Source: Gottfriedia endophytica (GTDB taxonomy: Bacteria > Bacillota > Bacilli > Bacillales > Bacillaceae_G). Taken from it: 64,000 nucleotides of DNA. A model generated the notes under the pieces. It was not told where the DNA came from, did not search any database, and worked only from the letters and a program-made list of their open reading frames with translations. The position numbers and the translations under genes were made by a program. Location: contig NZ_JAGIYQ010000003.1 of NCBI RefSeq assembly GCF_017814275.1, positions 186,001-250,000 on the forward strand, in the 5' to 3' direction. Shown one piece after another: positions 9,246 through 18,376 of this stretch (position 1 is the first letter of the stretch; each line of letters begins with the position of its first letter).

Positions 9246-10091
9246 ATGATTAAAATAGGAGTTACTGGATGGGGAGATCACGATATTTTATATAAAGAGC
9301 GAACCTCTTCCAAAAGGAAATTAAGCATATATAGTACGTATTTTCCTATCGTAGAGCTGGATGCCTCTTATTATAGTATTTTACCAACATCTAATTACCA
9401 AAAATGGGCACTCCAAACTCCAAATGATTTTTCATTTGTGATCAAAGCATATAATGGGATTACATTACACTCAAATAGTTTTCGCTCAAAAAGTGAACAA
9501 AAAAAGATGATTGAGTCATTCATCCATTCAATCAATCCCCTCCAAGAGGCAGAAAAAATAAAAGGAATACTATTTCAATTTCCACCATGGTTTTCATGTA
9601 AAAGAGAAAATGTGGATTATTTACGTTTTTTAAAAGAGGAAGTGAATGAATATCCTGTAATGCTAGAGTTTCGTAACCGAACTTGGTTTTACTCACAATA
9701 CATTGATCAAACTTTAGCATTTATGGAGAAAGAAGGGTGGATTCACACGATTTGTGATGAGCCTCAAGCTGGCATCGGATCAGTTCCAACTATATTACAT
9801 CCAACTAATAAGGATGTTACATTAATTCGATTTCATGGTCGAAACGTTTACGGATGGAATAATAGTGGACAAGAAAACTGGAGAAAAGTAAGGTTTCTAT
9901 ATCGGTATAATCAAGAGGAATTGGAAAAATGGGCGAAAGATATATTGAAACTCCAGGAACAAACAAAAGAAATTTGTATTTTATTTAATAATAATTCTGG
10001 AGGAGATGCAGCGGACAATGCGATTCAATTGATGAAACTGTTAGGAATTCAGCATGGGCCATCATTGTCCGAGCAACTTGGCTTGTTCTAA
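9246..10091 (+). CDS. DUF72 (YecE/YunF-like) TIM-barrel protein
   Basis: A 281-residue cytosolic protein of the DUF72 family: N-terminal IKIGVTGWGDH, the strand VELDASYY, then FSFVIKAYNGITLH and a C-terminal RFHGRNVYGWN and ILFNNNSGGDAADNA. The biochemical function is unknown. Start ATG 9246 follows AAGGAGGTGGAAGG. It converges on bdbC with only 5 bp between stop codons and no obvious terminator, so read-through antisense transcription is possible. Confidence 0.85.
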   Translation: MIKIGVTGWGDHDILYKERTSSKRKLSIYSTYFPIVELDASYYSILPTSNYQKWALQTPNDFSFVIKAYNGITLHSNSFRSKSEQKKMIESFIHSINPLQEAEKIKGILFQFPPWFSCKRENVDYLRFLKEEVNEYPVMLEFRNRTWFYSQYIDQTLAFMEKEGWIHTICDEPQAGIGSVPTILHPTNKDVTLIRFHGRNVYGWNNSGQENWRKVRFLYRYNQEELEKWAKDILKLQEQTKEICILFNNNSGGDAADNAIQLMKLLGIQHGPSLSEQLGLF

Positions 10092-10096
10092 GATAG

Positions 10097-10510
10097 TTAT
10101 TTTGTTTGACGAAGTAAATAGATACTACTAATTGTTATGATGACAAATGCTAAAAATGCAAGCATTGGAATCGTGATCCATCCGAACAAATTTAAGTAAT
10201 CTCCTGTACACGGTACTGGTCCGCATTGTATTACCGTCTCTTTAAAGTAAGGAACTTTTTGGACTAAAATATGATAAAAAGAAATACACATACCAATTAA
10301 AGAAAAAGGTAAAACATAAATTAGATCCTTAATCTTATTTTTGTATAACATAATTCCTAATAGAAATACGATTGGATACATAAAAATCCTTTGATACCAA
10401 CAAAGAGAACACGGTACCCAATGATTGATTATTGAAAAAGATAAACTACTTATTGTAGCGACAATACTGACAATCCAAGTAAAACTTAGGATGAACTGAT
10501 TTTTCTTCAT
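10097..10510 (-). CDS. bdbC: Disulfide bond formation protein BdbC (DsbB family)
   Basis: A 137-residue membrane oxidoreductase with four predicted membrane helices. The two redox pairs sit in the extracytoplasmic loops: C34/C37 (VPCSLCWYQR) and C96/C101 (CGPVPC). It reoxidises the thiol-disulfide oxidase BdbD and passes electrons to menaquinone. BdbD is normally encoded next door in Bacillus but is absent here, so the partner must be elsewhere. Confidence 0.92.
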   Translation of the reverse strand: MKKNQFILSFTWIVSIVATISSLSFSIINHWVPCSLCWYQRIFMYPIVFLLGIMLYKNKIKDLIYVLPFSLIGMCISFYHILVQKVPYFKETVIQCGPVPCTGDYLNLFGWITIPMLAFLAFVIITISSIYLLRQTK

Positions 10511-10737
10511 AATATATTACCTTTCTATCATTTTCTATATTCCTATTGTACAAACTGTAACCTTGAATGTGAAATAGTTTGATAACATTAATATAAAAAA
10601 TGGATGTTTTCAAATCTTTGATGCTATTTAAGAATGAGAATAGTCACCGATCTAGGGGACTAGGAATGAAAAAAGGAGAATAAATTAGGAGAAACGTATT
10701 TTTAGTGAAATGAATTTGACGGAAGTTGTGTAACTAG

Positions 10738-10774
10738 ACAAAAGAGCTGCCCTTTAATAAAGGACAGTTCTTTT
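10738..10774 (-). terminator. Terminator of deoD
   Basis: Arms AAAAGAGCTGCCCTTT and AAAGGACAGTTCTTTT pair (with G-U pairs) around a short loop. On the minus strand the T run comes 3' of the stem, just after the deoD stop. Confidence 0.8.
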
Positions 10775-10776
10775 AC

Positions 10777-11484
10777 TTATTCTGCAATCGCAGCATCTAA
10801 TGCAATACGGATCATATCATTAAATGTCGTTTGACGTTCTTCTGCAGAAGTTTCTTCACCAGTGAATACATGGTCACTTACAGTTAATACAGACAGAGCC
10901 TTAACATTGTGTTTAGAAGCAATTGTGTAAAGTGCAGTAGTTTCCATTTCAATTGCTAAAACACCATGCCCTGCAAGCTTTTTAACCATATCCATGTTCT
11001 CACGGTAAAATATATCGGCTGTTAAAATGTTACCTACTTTAACACTTAAACCTGCGTTTACAGCAGCATCATAAGCCTTTTTTAATAAATCAAAATTTGC
11101 GCAAGGTGAAAAATCAAATCCAGGGAAAGTAAGACGATTCATATTTGAATCAGTACAAGTTGTCATAGCAATAATTACATCTCTTACTTTAACGTCTTCT
11201 TGGATAGCTCCACAAGTACCGATACGAATTAATGTTTTTACACCATAGCTATTAATTAATTCGTTTACATAAATACCGATAGATGGAATACCCATCCCAG
11301 TCCCTTGTACAGATATTCTTTTTCCTTTATAAGTTCCCGTAAAACCTAACATACCACGTACTTCGTTGTAGCAAATAACGTCTTCTAGAAAAGTTTCAGC
11401 AATATATTTTGCACGAAGTGGATCTCCTGGTAATAAAATTTTGTCAGCGATTTCATTTTCTTTTGCAGCAATATGTATACTCAT
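10777..11484 (-). CDS. deoD: Purine-nucleoside phosphorylase DeoD
   Basis: A 235-residue hexameric trimer-type PNP that splits purine (deoxy)nucleosides to base and (deoxy)ribose-1-phosphate. Family motifs are present: [11 protein letters not shown] (phosphate/ribose site), RIGTCGA, and the nucleoside-site segment [15 protein letters not shown] with SDHVFTGEE near the C-terminus. I set the start at ATG 11484 ([12 protein letters not shown]) behind GGGAGGG; the five extra residues from an upstream TTG would overlap that site. It is a single gene with its own terminator; deoB and pdp are not adjacent. Confidence 0.95.
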   Translation of the reverse strand: MSIHIAAKENEIADKILLPGDPLRAKYIAETFLEDVICYNEVRGMLGFTGTYKGKRISVQGTGMGIPSIGIYVNELINSYGVKTLIRIGTCGAIQEDVKVRDVIIAMTTCTDSNMNRLTFPGFDFSPCANFDLLKKAYDAAVNAGLSVKVGNILTADIFYRENMDMVKKLAGHGVLAIEMETTALYTIASKHNVKALSVLTVSDHVFTGEETSAEERQTTFNDMIRIALDAAIAE

Positions 11485-11660
11485 TTCATACCCTCCCAAA
11501 AATTACTCCCTAAACTATACACTAAAAAAACGATTACTTCCATACAGCTTATGCTTTCATATAAATGGAAAATTATGTATAGGAAAGAATAGTTTACAAG
11601 AAAATGTACGATGAAAACTATTATTTTTTATCTCATATTAATAGACATTTAAAAAATAAG

Positions 11661-11755
11661 TCTCTTTTAAAATAGATTTTGTTATATGAAACTGATGAAA
11701 AAGAAGTTGATTGTAGCGGAATTCAAAGTCTCTCATTAAATATAGCGACAAAGTT
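11661..11755. repeat. Degenerate, internally deleted family A fragment
   Basis: Left-flank remnants (CTCTTTTAAAATAGATTTTGTT) and the arm GAAGTTGATTGTAGCGGA are followed soon after by right-flank-like ATATAGCGACAAAGTTTT. The GC-rich centre is missing. The rest of 11485-11829 is AT-rich with no gene seen. Confidence 0.5.
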
Positions 11756-11829
11756 TTCAATAATAACCCAAAATATTGTAAAAATTTGTTTAAAGGAAAT
11801 AGAGAAGGAATGTTGTACTTTTATTTTTA

Positions 11830-12058
11830 AGCTCTTTTTTTTAGATTGTAGCTTTTAGGTTTTTCCTAATTTAAAAGACAGTAGTTGAATGGAACGGAAG
11901 GGTGCTCGACTCCTGTGGGAGATGGGGGAAGGCTGCTGAGACCCCACAGGAGCGTATGCGACGAGGAGGCTCAGCTCACGCCCCAAGGAAAGCGAGCATC
12001 CTGGAGTGGAATTCAACTTACACATACTGAAATAGAAACAATGTATACGAAAACAGCC
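11830..12058 (+). repeat. Family A palindromic repeat, copy 2 (forward)
   Basis: A full element from AGCTCTTTTTT to GAAAACAGCC. Left arm AGTTGAATGGAAC and right arm GTGGAATTCAACT match only in their outer eight bases, so this copy is a hybrid of two arm versions. The tip is the GTATGCG type. It lies in the divergent region between deoD and the next gene. Confidence 0.85.
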
Positions 12059-12154
12059 ATTTTTAAGAGGGACTGTTTACCAACATTTTGGATATTTACT
12101 TAAAAACTGTACTTTTAATAGACCGAAATTAGAAAAAAGTTAGGGGAGAAATAA

Positions 12155-12904
12155 ATGAAAAAATATAACATTTATGTGCTATGTCTTGGTTTAATTCTAC
12201 TGGTTTTTATCGCAAAATATATGCACTTAACTCCTGGGAAACTAGAGCAAAATCAACAAGTATTTTCTAAAAATATAGTTGAGGATGTAAAGTGGCAGCT
12301 TAGTTCAAAAATAAATAATCAAAGTTTAAAAATCAATTCAAAGCAATTAAATGAAGAATTACGTGATCAAATAAAGGTTTTTATTACTTCCAATAAAACT
12401 GATAAATTTACGATAATTCAACCAGAATATATTGGGAATGATGAATATACTTTTCATTATAACTTTAAAAAAAATATTCCTTATAATCTAGCTTTGTTTT
12501 TAGAAGGAACTACTCTATCTACATTTACCTATCAAAATGAAAATAATCAAAATGACCCTATTTTCCCTTCAACAATCTTAACAAATAAAAAATCAAATTA
12601 TACAGCTTCACTATTGTTTGGCGCACTTTCTCCTAAAGTTAATGAAAAACTTACTTTTCATTTTACTAACTTTAGTGCAACAAAACATGAGTTTACGAAT
12701 CAACATCTTTATATCATGAATATGGACGGAAGTAGTTTCCAACAATTGACTGTACCTGACGCAAATAAATCAGACTATCGGTTTACTTATCACTTTCCAA
12801 ACGAAGGTAACTATAAGCTTTGGTATTTATTTACGTTAAACGGGAAAAATGAAAAATTATCATATATACTAAACGTAGATAAGAAAGAAAATAAAAAGGG
12901 GTAA
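12155..12904 (+). CDS. Secreted or membrane-anchored protein of unknown function
   Basis: A 249-residue protein with an N-terminal hydrophobic helix (YVLCLGLILLVFIAKYMH, about residues 5-22) and a long extracytoplasmic part rich in Asn, Lys and aromatic residues. No Cys follows the helix, so it is not a lipoprotein; it is either N-anchored or cleaved. The C-terminal third (KLTFHFTNFSA, MNMDGSSFQQL, YHFPNEGNYKLWYLF) reads like a beta-sandwich. Start ATG 12155 has GGGGAG upstream. The HAD gene starts 5 bp after its stop, so they form an operon. Confidence 0.65.
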   Translation: MKKYNIYVLCLGLILLVFIAKYMHLTPGKLEQNQQVFSKNIVEDVKWQLSSKINNQSLKINSKQLNEELRDQIKVFITSNKTDKFTIIQPEYIGNDEYTFHYNFKKNIPYNLALFLEGTTLSTFTYQNENNQNDPIFPSTILTNKKSNYTASLLFGALSPKVNEKLTFHFTNFSATKHEFTNQHLYIMNMDGSSFQQLTVPDANKSDYRFTYHFPNEGNYKLWYLFTLNGKNEKLSYILNVDKKENKKG

Positions 12905-12908
12905 TGAA

Positions 12909-13730
12909 ATGCATAACATCTTACTTAATGCTGAAGTTCTTGTTTTTGACTTAGATGGTACACTTTATGATGGGACAGAGCATTATGATTATTATGCTTC
13001 GCAATTAGAAAAAGAAGTTGATGTACGCTACCTGGAATCATTTCGAAATGATTACGAGCAAATGAAAAAGAATAATCATATTCTATCAATCGGCAAAGTT
13101 TATGATTCTAAAAATGATTATGTTTTAACGTTGGATCCACTTACTTTAACGATATCTGAAGTGCATACTTGGGATGGTAAACTAGTTGATAAAAATCAAC
13201 TAGATGACTCATACATACAATCTTTTTCATTAACAGAACCTTTTATCCCCATCGGTGATGGTTGGTGGTTACCTTTAGTTACTAGTTATCATTACGGTGC
13301 AAGAGATGTTTGGCACTGTTATGATAAGACAAAAGAGTTCATGTCAACAGAACAATTTAAAATCCCTCAGATAAAAGGCTTAATTGAAGGATTACATGCG
13401 ATAAAAGATACAAAAAAACTTGTCTTACTAACAAATTCTGACCGTGCAGATGTGACAAGACTATTGAAGATTTTAAATCTAGATAACTTATTCCATTTAG
13501 AATTAACTGATGGTAATAAACCGCTAGAAACTGAAAAACATCTAAAACACATTATGAATTTATACAATGTTAAACCAGAAGAAGTAGTCTCGGTTGGAGA
13601 TAACTTTATTAATGAGATTGCACCAGCTTTAAAGCTTGGAATGCATGGGGTTTATATTACTGATCAATCTTTTAAACAAATAAGTCCAACCCTATCTATC
13701 ATTCCGAAATTAGACATGTTATTTGAATAG
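12909..13730 (+). CDS. HAD-superfamily hydrolase with a large cap insertion
   Basis: A 273-residue cytosolic HAD phosphatase. Motif I is FDLDGT (D14, D16), motif II LLTNS, motif III a Lys in the DGNKPLETEKH region, and motif IV VGDNFINE, close to the C-terminus. Between motif I and the core lies an unusual stretch (about residues 45-135) with beta-like repeats (YDSKNDYVLTLDPLTLTISEVHTWDGK), much longer than a simple C1 cap. The substrate is unknown. Its start lies 5 bp after the upstream secreted-protein gene. Confidence 0.75.
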   Translation: MHNILLNAEVLVFDLDGTLYDGTEHYDYYASQLEKEVDVRYLESFRNDYEQMKKNNHILSIGKVYDSKNDYVLTLDPLTLTISEVHTWDGKLVDKNQLDDSYIQSFSLTEPFIPIGDGWWLPLVTSYHYGARDVWHCYDKTKEFMSTEQFKIPQIKGLIEGLHAIKDTKKLVLLTNSDRADVTRLLKILNLDNLFHLELTDGNKPLETEKHLKHIMNLYNVKPEEVVSVGDNFINEIAPALKLGMHGVYITDQSFKQISPTLSIIPKLDMLFE

Positions 13731-13776
13731 GATATATAACCCGAAAGTAGTTAACTTCTTTTGGGGTATTTAATTT

Positions 13777-13994
13777 GACAGTATTTGTATACATTGTTGC
13801 AATTTTAGAATTCGATAGTTGATTACAACTCCAGGAGTCTCGCTTTCCGTGGGGCGTGAGCTGAACCTCCTCGGCAAGCCTGCGGGGGCTCAGCCTTCCC
13901 GCTAATCCCACAGGAGTCTCGCACCTTTCGTTGTAATCAACTTTTGTCTTTATAATGACACATCTCAAAAGCAACAATAATTTAAAATAGAGCC
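13777..13994 (-). repeat. Family A palindromic repeat, copy 3 (reverse)
   Basis: Reverse-oriented copy with perfect arms AGTTGATTACAAC / GTTGTAATCAACT and the short GGCAAGCC tip. It ends in AGAGCC. It lies 46 bp after the HAD stop, where no other terminator is seen. Confidence 0.85.
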
Positions 13995-14067
13995 ATTAAT
14001 ATTTATGATAAAAATACTACATAATTTCATCAGCTTCTGAAAAACTATTTTTAGGAGGAACGCACTG

Positions 14068-14955
14068 ATGAAAAGAAAACTTGTTTATAAAATCCTCAGT
14101 TTATTTTTGATAATGGGTATTTTCGTTATTTCTATTCATAAAATATCAGCCCAAGCATCAACTCATTTACCATCATTATCTAACGAATTACTTGTCATCC
14201 GGTTCCTAAATGTTGGCCAGGGGGATGCATCGCTAATTACTTTTCCGAATGGGAAAGTAATGCTGATTGATGGTGGAGATATTGAACATGGTAAAGTTGT
14301 GGTAAATAAGTTAAAGAAATATCATGTCCAAAAAATTGATACGATTGTTAGTACTCACCCAGATATAGATCATATTGGTGGTCTCATTACTGTTTTAAAA
14401 CAGTATAAAGTTGGGAAAGTAATTGAAAGTGGTAAGAAATACGGTGGACACGCCTATTATCTGTTTAAAAAAGTCATTCAATCCAAGCATATTCCAATTA
14501 TTATTGCAAAGAAAAATAATAAGATTAATATTGATCATAAAGTGTCACTCACAATCTTAAACAGTGCCCATAAAAATGAATCCAATAACGATTCTTCCAT
14601 CGTTATTAAATTACTCTATCATCAACTAAGTGTATTATTTACTGGAGATATTGAGAAAAAGGCTGAAAGTAGATTGATAAAAAATCCAGATATCTCTTCC
14701 AAAGTGTTAAAAGTTGCACATCATGGTTCTTTTACTTCAACCACCTCGAAGTTTCTCAAACAAGTAAATCCAATGGTCGCAATCATTTCATATAAAAAGC
14801 GAAATCCATATGGACATCCTCATAAATCGGTAATGAGAAGACTACAGAAAAATGGATTAAGGATCTATTCAACAGCTAAAAACGATGATGTTGAGATTGT
14901 TTCAACAGGGAACCGTCATTTTATAGAAGATGAAGAAGTGAAGTTTGCTAAGTAA
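14068..14955 (+). CDS. Secreted ComEC/Rec2-like metallo-beta-lactamase-fold hydrolase
   Basis: A 295-residue protein with an N-terminal signal peptide (hydrophobic 8-23, likely cleavage near ISAQA-S, residue 30) and a stand-alone MBL domain. Family features: LNVGQGDASLI (residues 48-58), LIDGG, and the metal motif THPDIDHIGG (H97, D99, D101, H102), with later LLFTGDIE and KVAHHGS. This resembles the ComEC C-terminal nuclease-like domain, but no competence pore domain is present. A role in extracellular nucleic-acid or phosphoester cleavage is inference only. Start ATG 14068 follows AGGAGGAA. Confidence 0.82.
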   Translation: MKRKLVYKILSLFLIMGIFVISIHKISAQASTHLPSLSNELLVIRFLNVGQGDASLITFPNGKVMLIDGGDIEHGKVVVNKLKKYHVQKIDTIVSTHPDIDHIGGLITVLKQYKVGKVIESGKKYGGHAYYLFKKVIQSKHIPIIIAKKNNKINIDHKVSLTILNSAHKNESNNDSSIVIKLLYHQLSVLFTGDIEKKAESRLIKNPDISSKVLKVAHHGSFTSTTSKFLKQVNPMVAIISYKKRNPYGHPHKSVMRRLQKNGLRIYSTAKNDDVEIVSTGNRHFIEDEEVKFAK

Positions 14956-14978
14956 GGAAAACTTTACTTCTTGTTTTT
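14936..14978 (+). terminator. Terminator of the secreted MBL-fold gene
   Basis: Arms GAAGTGAAGTTT and AAACTTTACTTC overlap the stop codon region and are followed by TTGTTTTTT. Confidence 0.75.
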
Positions 14979-14984
14979 TATTTA

Positions 14985-15052
14985 TCACAAATTAACGGAC
15001 AGTAATAGCCTCACTGATGGAAGTTTCACTTTATAGAAATAGTAAAAAGTGA
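14985..15052 (-). repeat. Family D repeat fragment
   Basis: Read on the minus strand, it contains AAAGTGAAACTTCCATCAG followed by GGCTATTACTGTCCGTTAA. The same end sequences occur in the longer element at 61915-62045. The remaining stretch to 15177 is AT-rich with no gene seen. Confidence 0.6.
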
Positions 15053-15177
15053 GGAAATTAGTAATGATTAAATAGTAGTACAGACAAATAATGCTCTGTA
15101 TTTTATGATAGAAATAAAAAAAGATAGAAATTATTTCGAATTATATATGAATTAAATGTATTTTCGAGAAAATTAAC

Positions 15178-15401
15178 GGCTTTTTTCTATAATATTGTTG
15201 CTTTTGAGAGTTTTAATATTAAAGACAGAAGTTGATTCGGGCGGAAGGTGCTAGACTCCTGTGGGAATAGCGGGAAGGCTGAGACCCCGCAGGCTTGCCG
15301 AGGAGGCTCAGCTCACGCCCCAAGGAAAGCGAGTATCCTGGAGTTGTAATCAACTAACGCATTCTAATGTAGCAACAATGTATACGAAAACGAAAACAGC
15401 C
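15178..15401 (+). repeat. Family A palindromic repeat, copy 4 (forward)
   Basis: Bounded by GGCTTTTTTC and GAAAACAGCC (the terminal GAAAAC is duplicated). The left arm AGTTGATTCGGGC does not match the right arm GTTGTAATCAACT beyond eight bases. The tip is the GGCTTGCC type. It lies 48 bp before nagA. Confidence 0.85.
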
Positions 15402-15449
15402 AAATTAAAAAATATATTTCATTCTATTTTTACATGGAGTGATAACTGA

Positions 15450-16589
15450 ATGAAAAGTTTAATTAATGTAAAAATCTATACTGGTAAAAATATAATTGAA
15501 AATGGTTATTTACGCTATGCAGAGAAAATAGAAGAAATTGGTTGTATGAGTGAATTTAAAGTAAGAGAAGAAGAACACGTGAAAGATGGACAAAACTCAA
15601 TTGTTATTCCAGGAATGATCGATATTCATATTCATGGTGGGTATGATGTGGATGCGATGGATGCAAATCCACAAACTCTTCTAAAATTAGGACATGCATT
15701 GATGAAAGAAGGTGTCACCACTTTCTTTCCAACGACCATTACGCAATCGCCTGATTCTATTCAAAAGGCATTACTTGCAATTAGGGAAGCGAAAGATCTT
15801 GGTGGGCACTTTGACTATATTCATCTAGAAGGGCCGTTTGTAAATAAAAAACGTGCTGGTGCACAACCACTTCAATACATCGTAAAGCCAGATGTAATGC
15901 TTTTTAAAAAATGGCAAGAAATATCGGGGAATTTAATTAAATTAGTTACTTATGCACCAGAGCTCAAGGGCGCTTCAGAATTAAAAGAAGAATTTGAAAA
16001 GATGGGTGTTGTAGGAACCGTTGGGCATTCTGATGCAAAGATAAATGACTTTCTAGGTAAAAAAATTACGCATGCTACACACTTATTTAATCAGATGAGA
16101 GCTATGCATCACCGTGAACCGGGAACCGCCGGATATGCTCTTTTATCTGATGAAGTAATGGTTGAGATCATTGCAGATGGAATTCATGTACATCCAGACA
16201 TGATCAAGCTTGCATATAAGTTGAAAGGGCCGAGAAAAATAAGTGTAATTACTGATTCTATGAGAGCAAAGGGGCTCGATGAGGGTGAATATGAATTAGG
16301 TGGACAACCTGTATTCGTAAAAGAAAAAAGTGCAAGGTTAGCTGATGGTACTTTAGCAGGAAGTATTTTAAAAATGGATGAAGCATTTCGGAATATAATG
16401 ATATTTACAGGCTGTTCAGTTGAGGAAGCGGTATTAATGACCTCAGTTAATCAAGCAGAGGAATTTGGCTTATTGCAAAAAGGTGTATTAGAAATTGGGA
16501 AAGACGCAGATTTTGTTGAAATGACCCTAGATTTTCATGTGATTGAAACAACTAGACTAGGTAAAACATATGAAGAGGTGACAGTATGA
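15450..16589 (+). CDS. nagA: N-acetylglucosamine-6-phosphate deacetylase
   Basis: A 379-residue amidohydrolase that removes acetate from GlcNAc-6-phosphate, feeding cell-wall sugar into NagB. Metal and catalytic motifs: [10 protein letters not shown] (H60, H62), [22 protein letters not shown] and the catalytic Asp in ISVITDSM. Start ATG 15450 has GGAGTGAT upstream. The stop overlaps nagB by 4 bp (ATGA), indicating translational coupling. No GntR-type nagR follows, unlike the usual Bacillus nagA-nagB-nagR order. Confidence 0.95.
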   Translation: MKSLINVKIYTGKNIIENGYLRYAEKIEEIGCMSEFKVREEEHVKDGQNSIVIPGMIDIHIHGGYDVDAMDANPQTLLKLGHALMKEGVTTFFPTTITQSPDSIQKALLAIREAKDLGGHFDYIHLEGPFVNKKRAGAQPLQYIVKPDVMLFKKWQEISGNLIKLVTYAPELKGASELKEEFEKMGVVGTVGHSDAKINDFLGKKITHATHLFNQMRAMHHREPGTAGYALLSDEVMVEIIADGIHVHPDMIKLAYKLKGPRKISVITDSMRAKGLDEGEYELGGQPVFVKEKSARLADGTLAGSILKMDEAFRNIMIFTGCSVEEAVLMTSVNQAEEFGLLQKGVLEIGKDADFVEMTLDFHVIETTRLGKTYEEVTV

Positions 16590-17308
16590 AGGTTATTGAG
16601 GTGAAAAATGCAGAAGAACTTTCTATGGTTGCATATGAAAAAATAGTAGACAAAATTAATTCAAAGGAAGAAGTAACATTAGGACTAGCAACTGGAGGTT
16701 CACCTCTTGGCATATATGAATTGTTTCGTATAAATAAACCGAACACTGCGCATGTCACTACAGTGAATTTAGATGAATATGTTGGGTTAAATGAAAATGA
16801 TCAAACAAGTTATCATTCTTATATGAAGAAGCAGTTGTTTAATCATCTATCTTTTAAGGCTAATTATCTGCCTAATGGAAATACAACAAATTTAAATGAA
16901 GCATGTAAAGCATATGAAGAAATAATTCGAAAAAATCCAGTAGATCTTCAGCTTTTAGGATTAGGAGAGAATGGTCATATTGGATTTAATGAGCCAGGAA
17001 CATCATTTACTTCGTCTACTCATATTGTAGAATTAACCAAATCAACAAGGAACGCAAACAAAATTTATTTTGAAAACGAAAAAGATGTCCCTACATATGC
17101 AGTTACAATGGGAATCGGTTCAATATTAAAAGCGAAGGAAATTGTAATAATTGCTTATGGTTTGAAAAAAGCAGCGGCGGTAAAGGAAATGTTAATTGGA
17201 CAAGTTTCTGACGGTTGTCCGGCTACAGCTTTACAAAACCATCCAAATGTTACGGTTGTTGTAGATGAGGAAGCATATACTCTTTGTAAAAAGATGGTTT
17301 TACAATAA
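16586..17308 (+). CDS. nagB: Glucosamine-6-phosphate deaminase
   Basis: A 240-residue isomerase/deaminase converting GlcN-6-P to fructose-6-P and ammonia. Motifs: [14 protein letters not shown] (phosphate loop), NLDEYVGL with the catalytic Asp, and [14 protein letters not shown]. Its length is that of the short Bacillus NagB form without the allosteric tail. It is the second gene of a coupled nagA-nagB pair, and its operon ends at a bidirectional terminator shared with the convergent Cof-type phosphatase gene. Confidence 0.95.
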   Translation: MKVIEVKNAEELSMVAYEKIVDKINSKEEVTLGLATGGSPLGIYELFRINKPNTAHVTTVNLDEYVGLNENDQTSYHSYMKKQLFNHLSFKANYLPNGNTTNLNEACKAYEEIIRKNPVDLQLLGLGENGHIGFNEPGTSFTSSTHIVELTKSTRNANKIYFENEKDVPTYAVTMGIGSILKAKEIVIIAYGLKKAAAVKEMLIGQVSDGCPATALQNHPNVTVVVDEEAYTLCKKMVLQ

Positions 17309-17360
17309 TAGAATAGTAGAATTTTTCGTTAAATTGTATTTGATTTAAAAGAGTATTTAA

Positions 17361-17394
17361 AAACAAGCTTGGCTATTTAGCCAAGCTTGTTTAA
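17361..17394. terminator. Bidirectional terminator between nagB and the HAD phosphatase
   Basis: A perfect stem AAACAAGCTTGGC / GCCAAGCTTGTTT with a 6-base loop. The right arm is also the last codons of the convergent HAD gene, so it is part coding sequence and part terminator. Confidence 0.85.
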
Positions 17395-18174
17395 GTTATA
17401 ACTTAACACCCTTTCGACTGCTTCCGCAACTGATTTTACAACATGAGAAGCACTTGATTTTACCTGATCATCAGCATTCATCATTGCAAAACTATGAGGG
17501 GTAATAGAAAACATAGGAATGTCATTATAAGAATCTCCTACACAAGCCATTTCATTTGGAGTTAGATCTAGCTTGTCCATTAAGATCGAAATAGCAGATC
17601 CTTTACTAACATTTGCTGGTACAATATCTAAACAATTTTTTGCAGAAATAAATGAAGTAACTAATTCTGGCATTTCTGTTTGTAACTGTTCTTGAAGGGT
17701 TAATAAGTCATCATCTTCACCTAATACGACAAACTTTCCAGGGATGACTGATATTCCAAGTTGATTTTTTAGGTCAGGTTCTTCAATTGTAAGTAACTGT
17801 GCTTTTTCTTCAATTTCCTTTACAAGCTCAGTTTTTTCTTCGATGTAATAAGCTTTATCGTCCGCAGCATAGCGTAAAAACTTATCTGGAGATATTGCTT
17901 CATAAATTGTAGTTAATGATGAAGGTTTAAAACTAGCTTTTAATAGTTCATCACCTTCTTTTGAATAAATATATGTTCCATTCATACTAATTCGATGGAA
18001 ATTTCCACCAAGCTCTTCCATAATCGTTACAATTTCATTGTCTACTCGACCGGATGCGAAGCAAAGATAAATATCTTGGTCTATTAGTTCTTTTAAGGCT
18101 CTAATATCAGTTTCAAAAAGCTGACCTTCATGTAACATCGTACCATCTAGATCACTTACAAAAAGTTTAATCAT
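17377..18174 (-). CDS. Cof-type HAD-IIB family sugar phosphatase
   Basis: A 265-residue HAD-IIB protein. Motif I FVSDLDGTML (residues 5-14), motif II FASGRVD, a C2 cap in the middle (about 80-190), and motif IV VGDSYNDIPMFS. Such enzymes dephosphorylate sugar phosphates or similar metabolites, but the substrate cannot be read from sequence. Its position between nagAB and glcT-ptsGHI suggests a hexose-phosphate link, as inference. Start ATG 18174 follows AAAGGAG. Its final codons form half of the shared terminator. Confidence 0.85.
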   Translation of the reverse strand: MIKLFVSDLDGTMLHEGQLFETDIRALKELIDQDIYLCFASGRVDNEIVTIMEELGGNFHRISMNGTYIYSKEGDELLKASFKPSSLTTIYEAISPDKFLRYAADDKAYYIEEKTELVKEIEEKAQLLTIEEPDLKNQLGISVIPGKFVVLGEDDDLLTLQEQLQTEMPELVTSFISAKNCLDIVPANVSKGSAISILMDKLDLTPNEMACVGDSYNDIPMFSITPHSFAMMNADDQVKSSASHVVKSVAEAVERVLSYNLNKLG

Positions 18175-18376
18175 ATGTAAAACTCCTTTAGTTATATGGA
18201 AATAGAAAATTATACCAAATTAAAAAATACTATAGTAAACAGTTACAGTAAAGTTTATTCTACTATTAATGGTAACAAAAATGATTATTCTCTTTGGGGA
18301 AAATTATTATTCTTCCTACAAAGAAATAGTGTATGCTATGATGAGAATGTTTTCAAATAAAAAGGGAGGGAGATAG

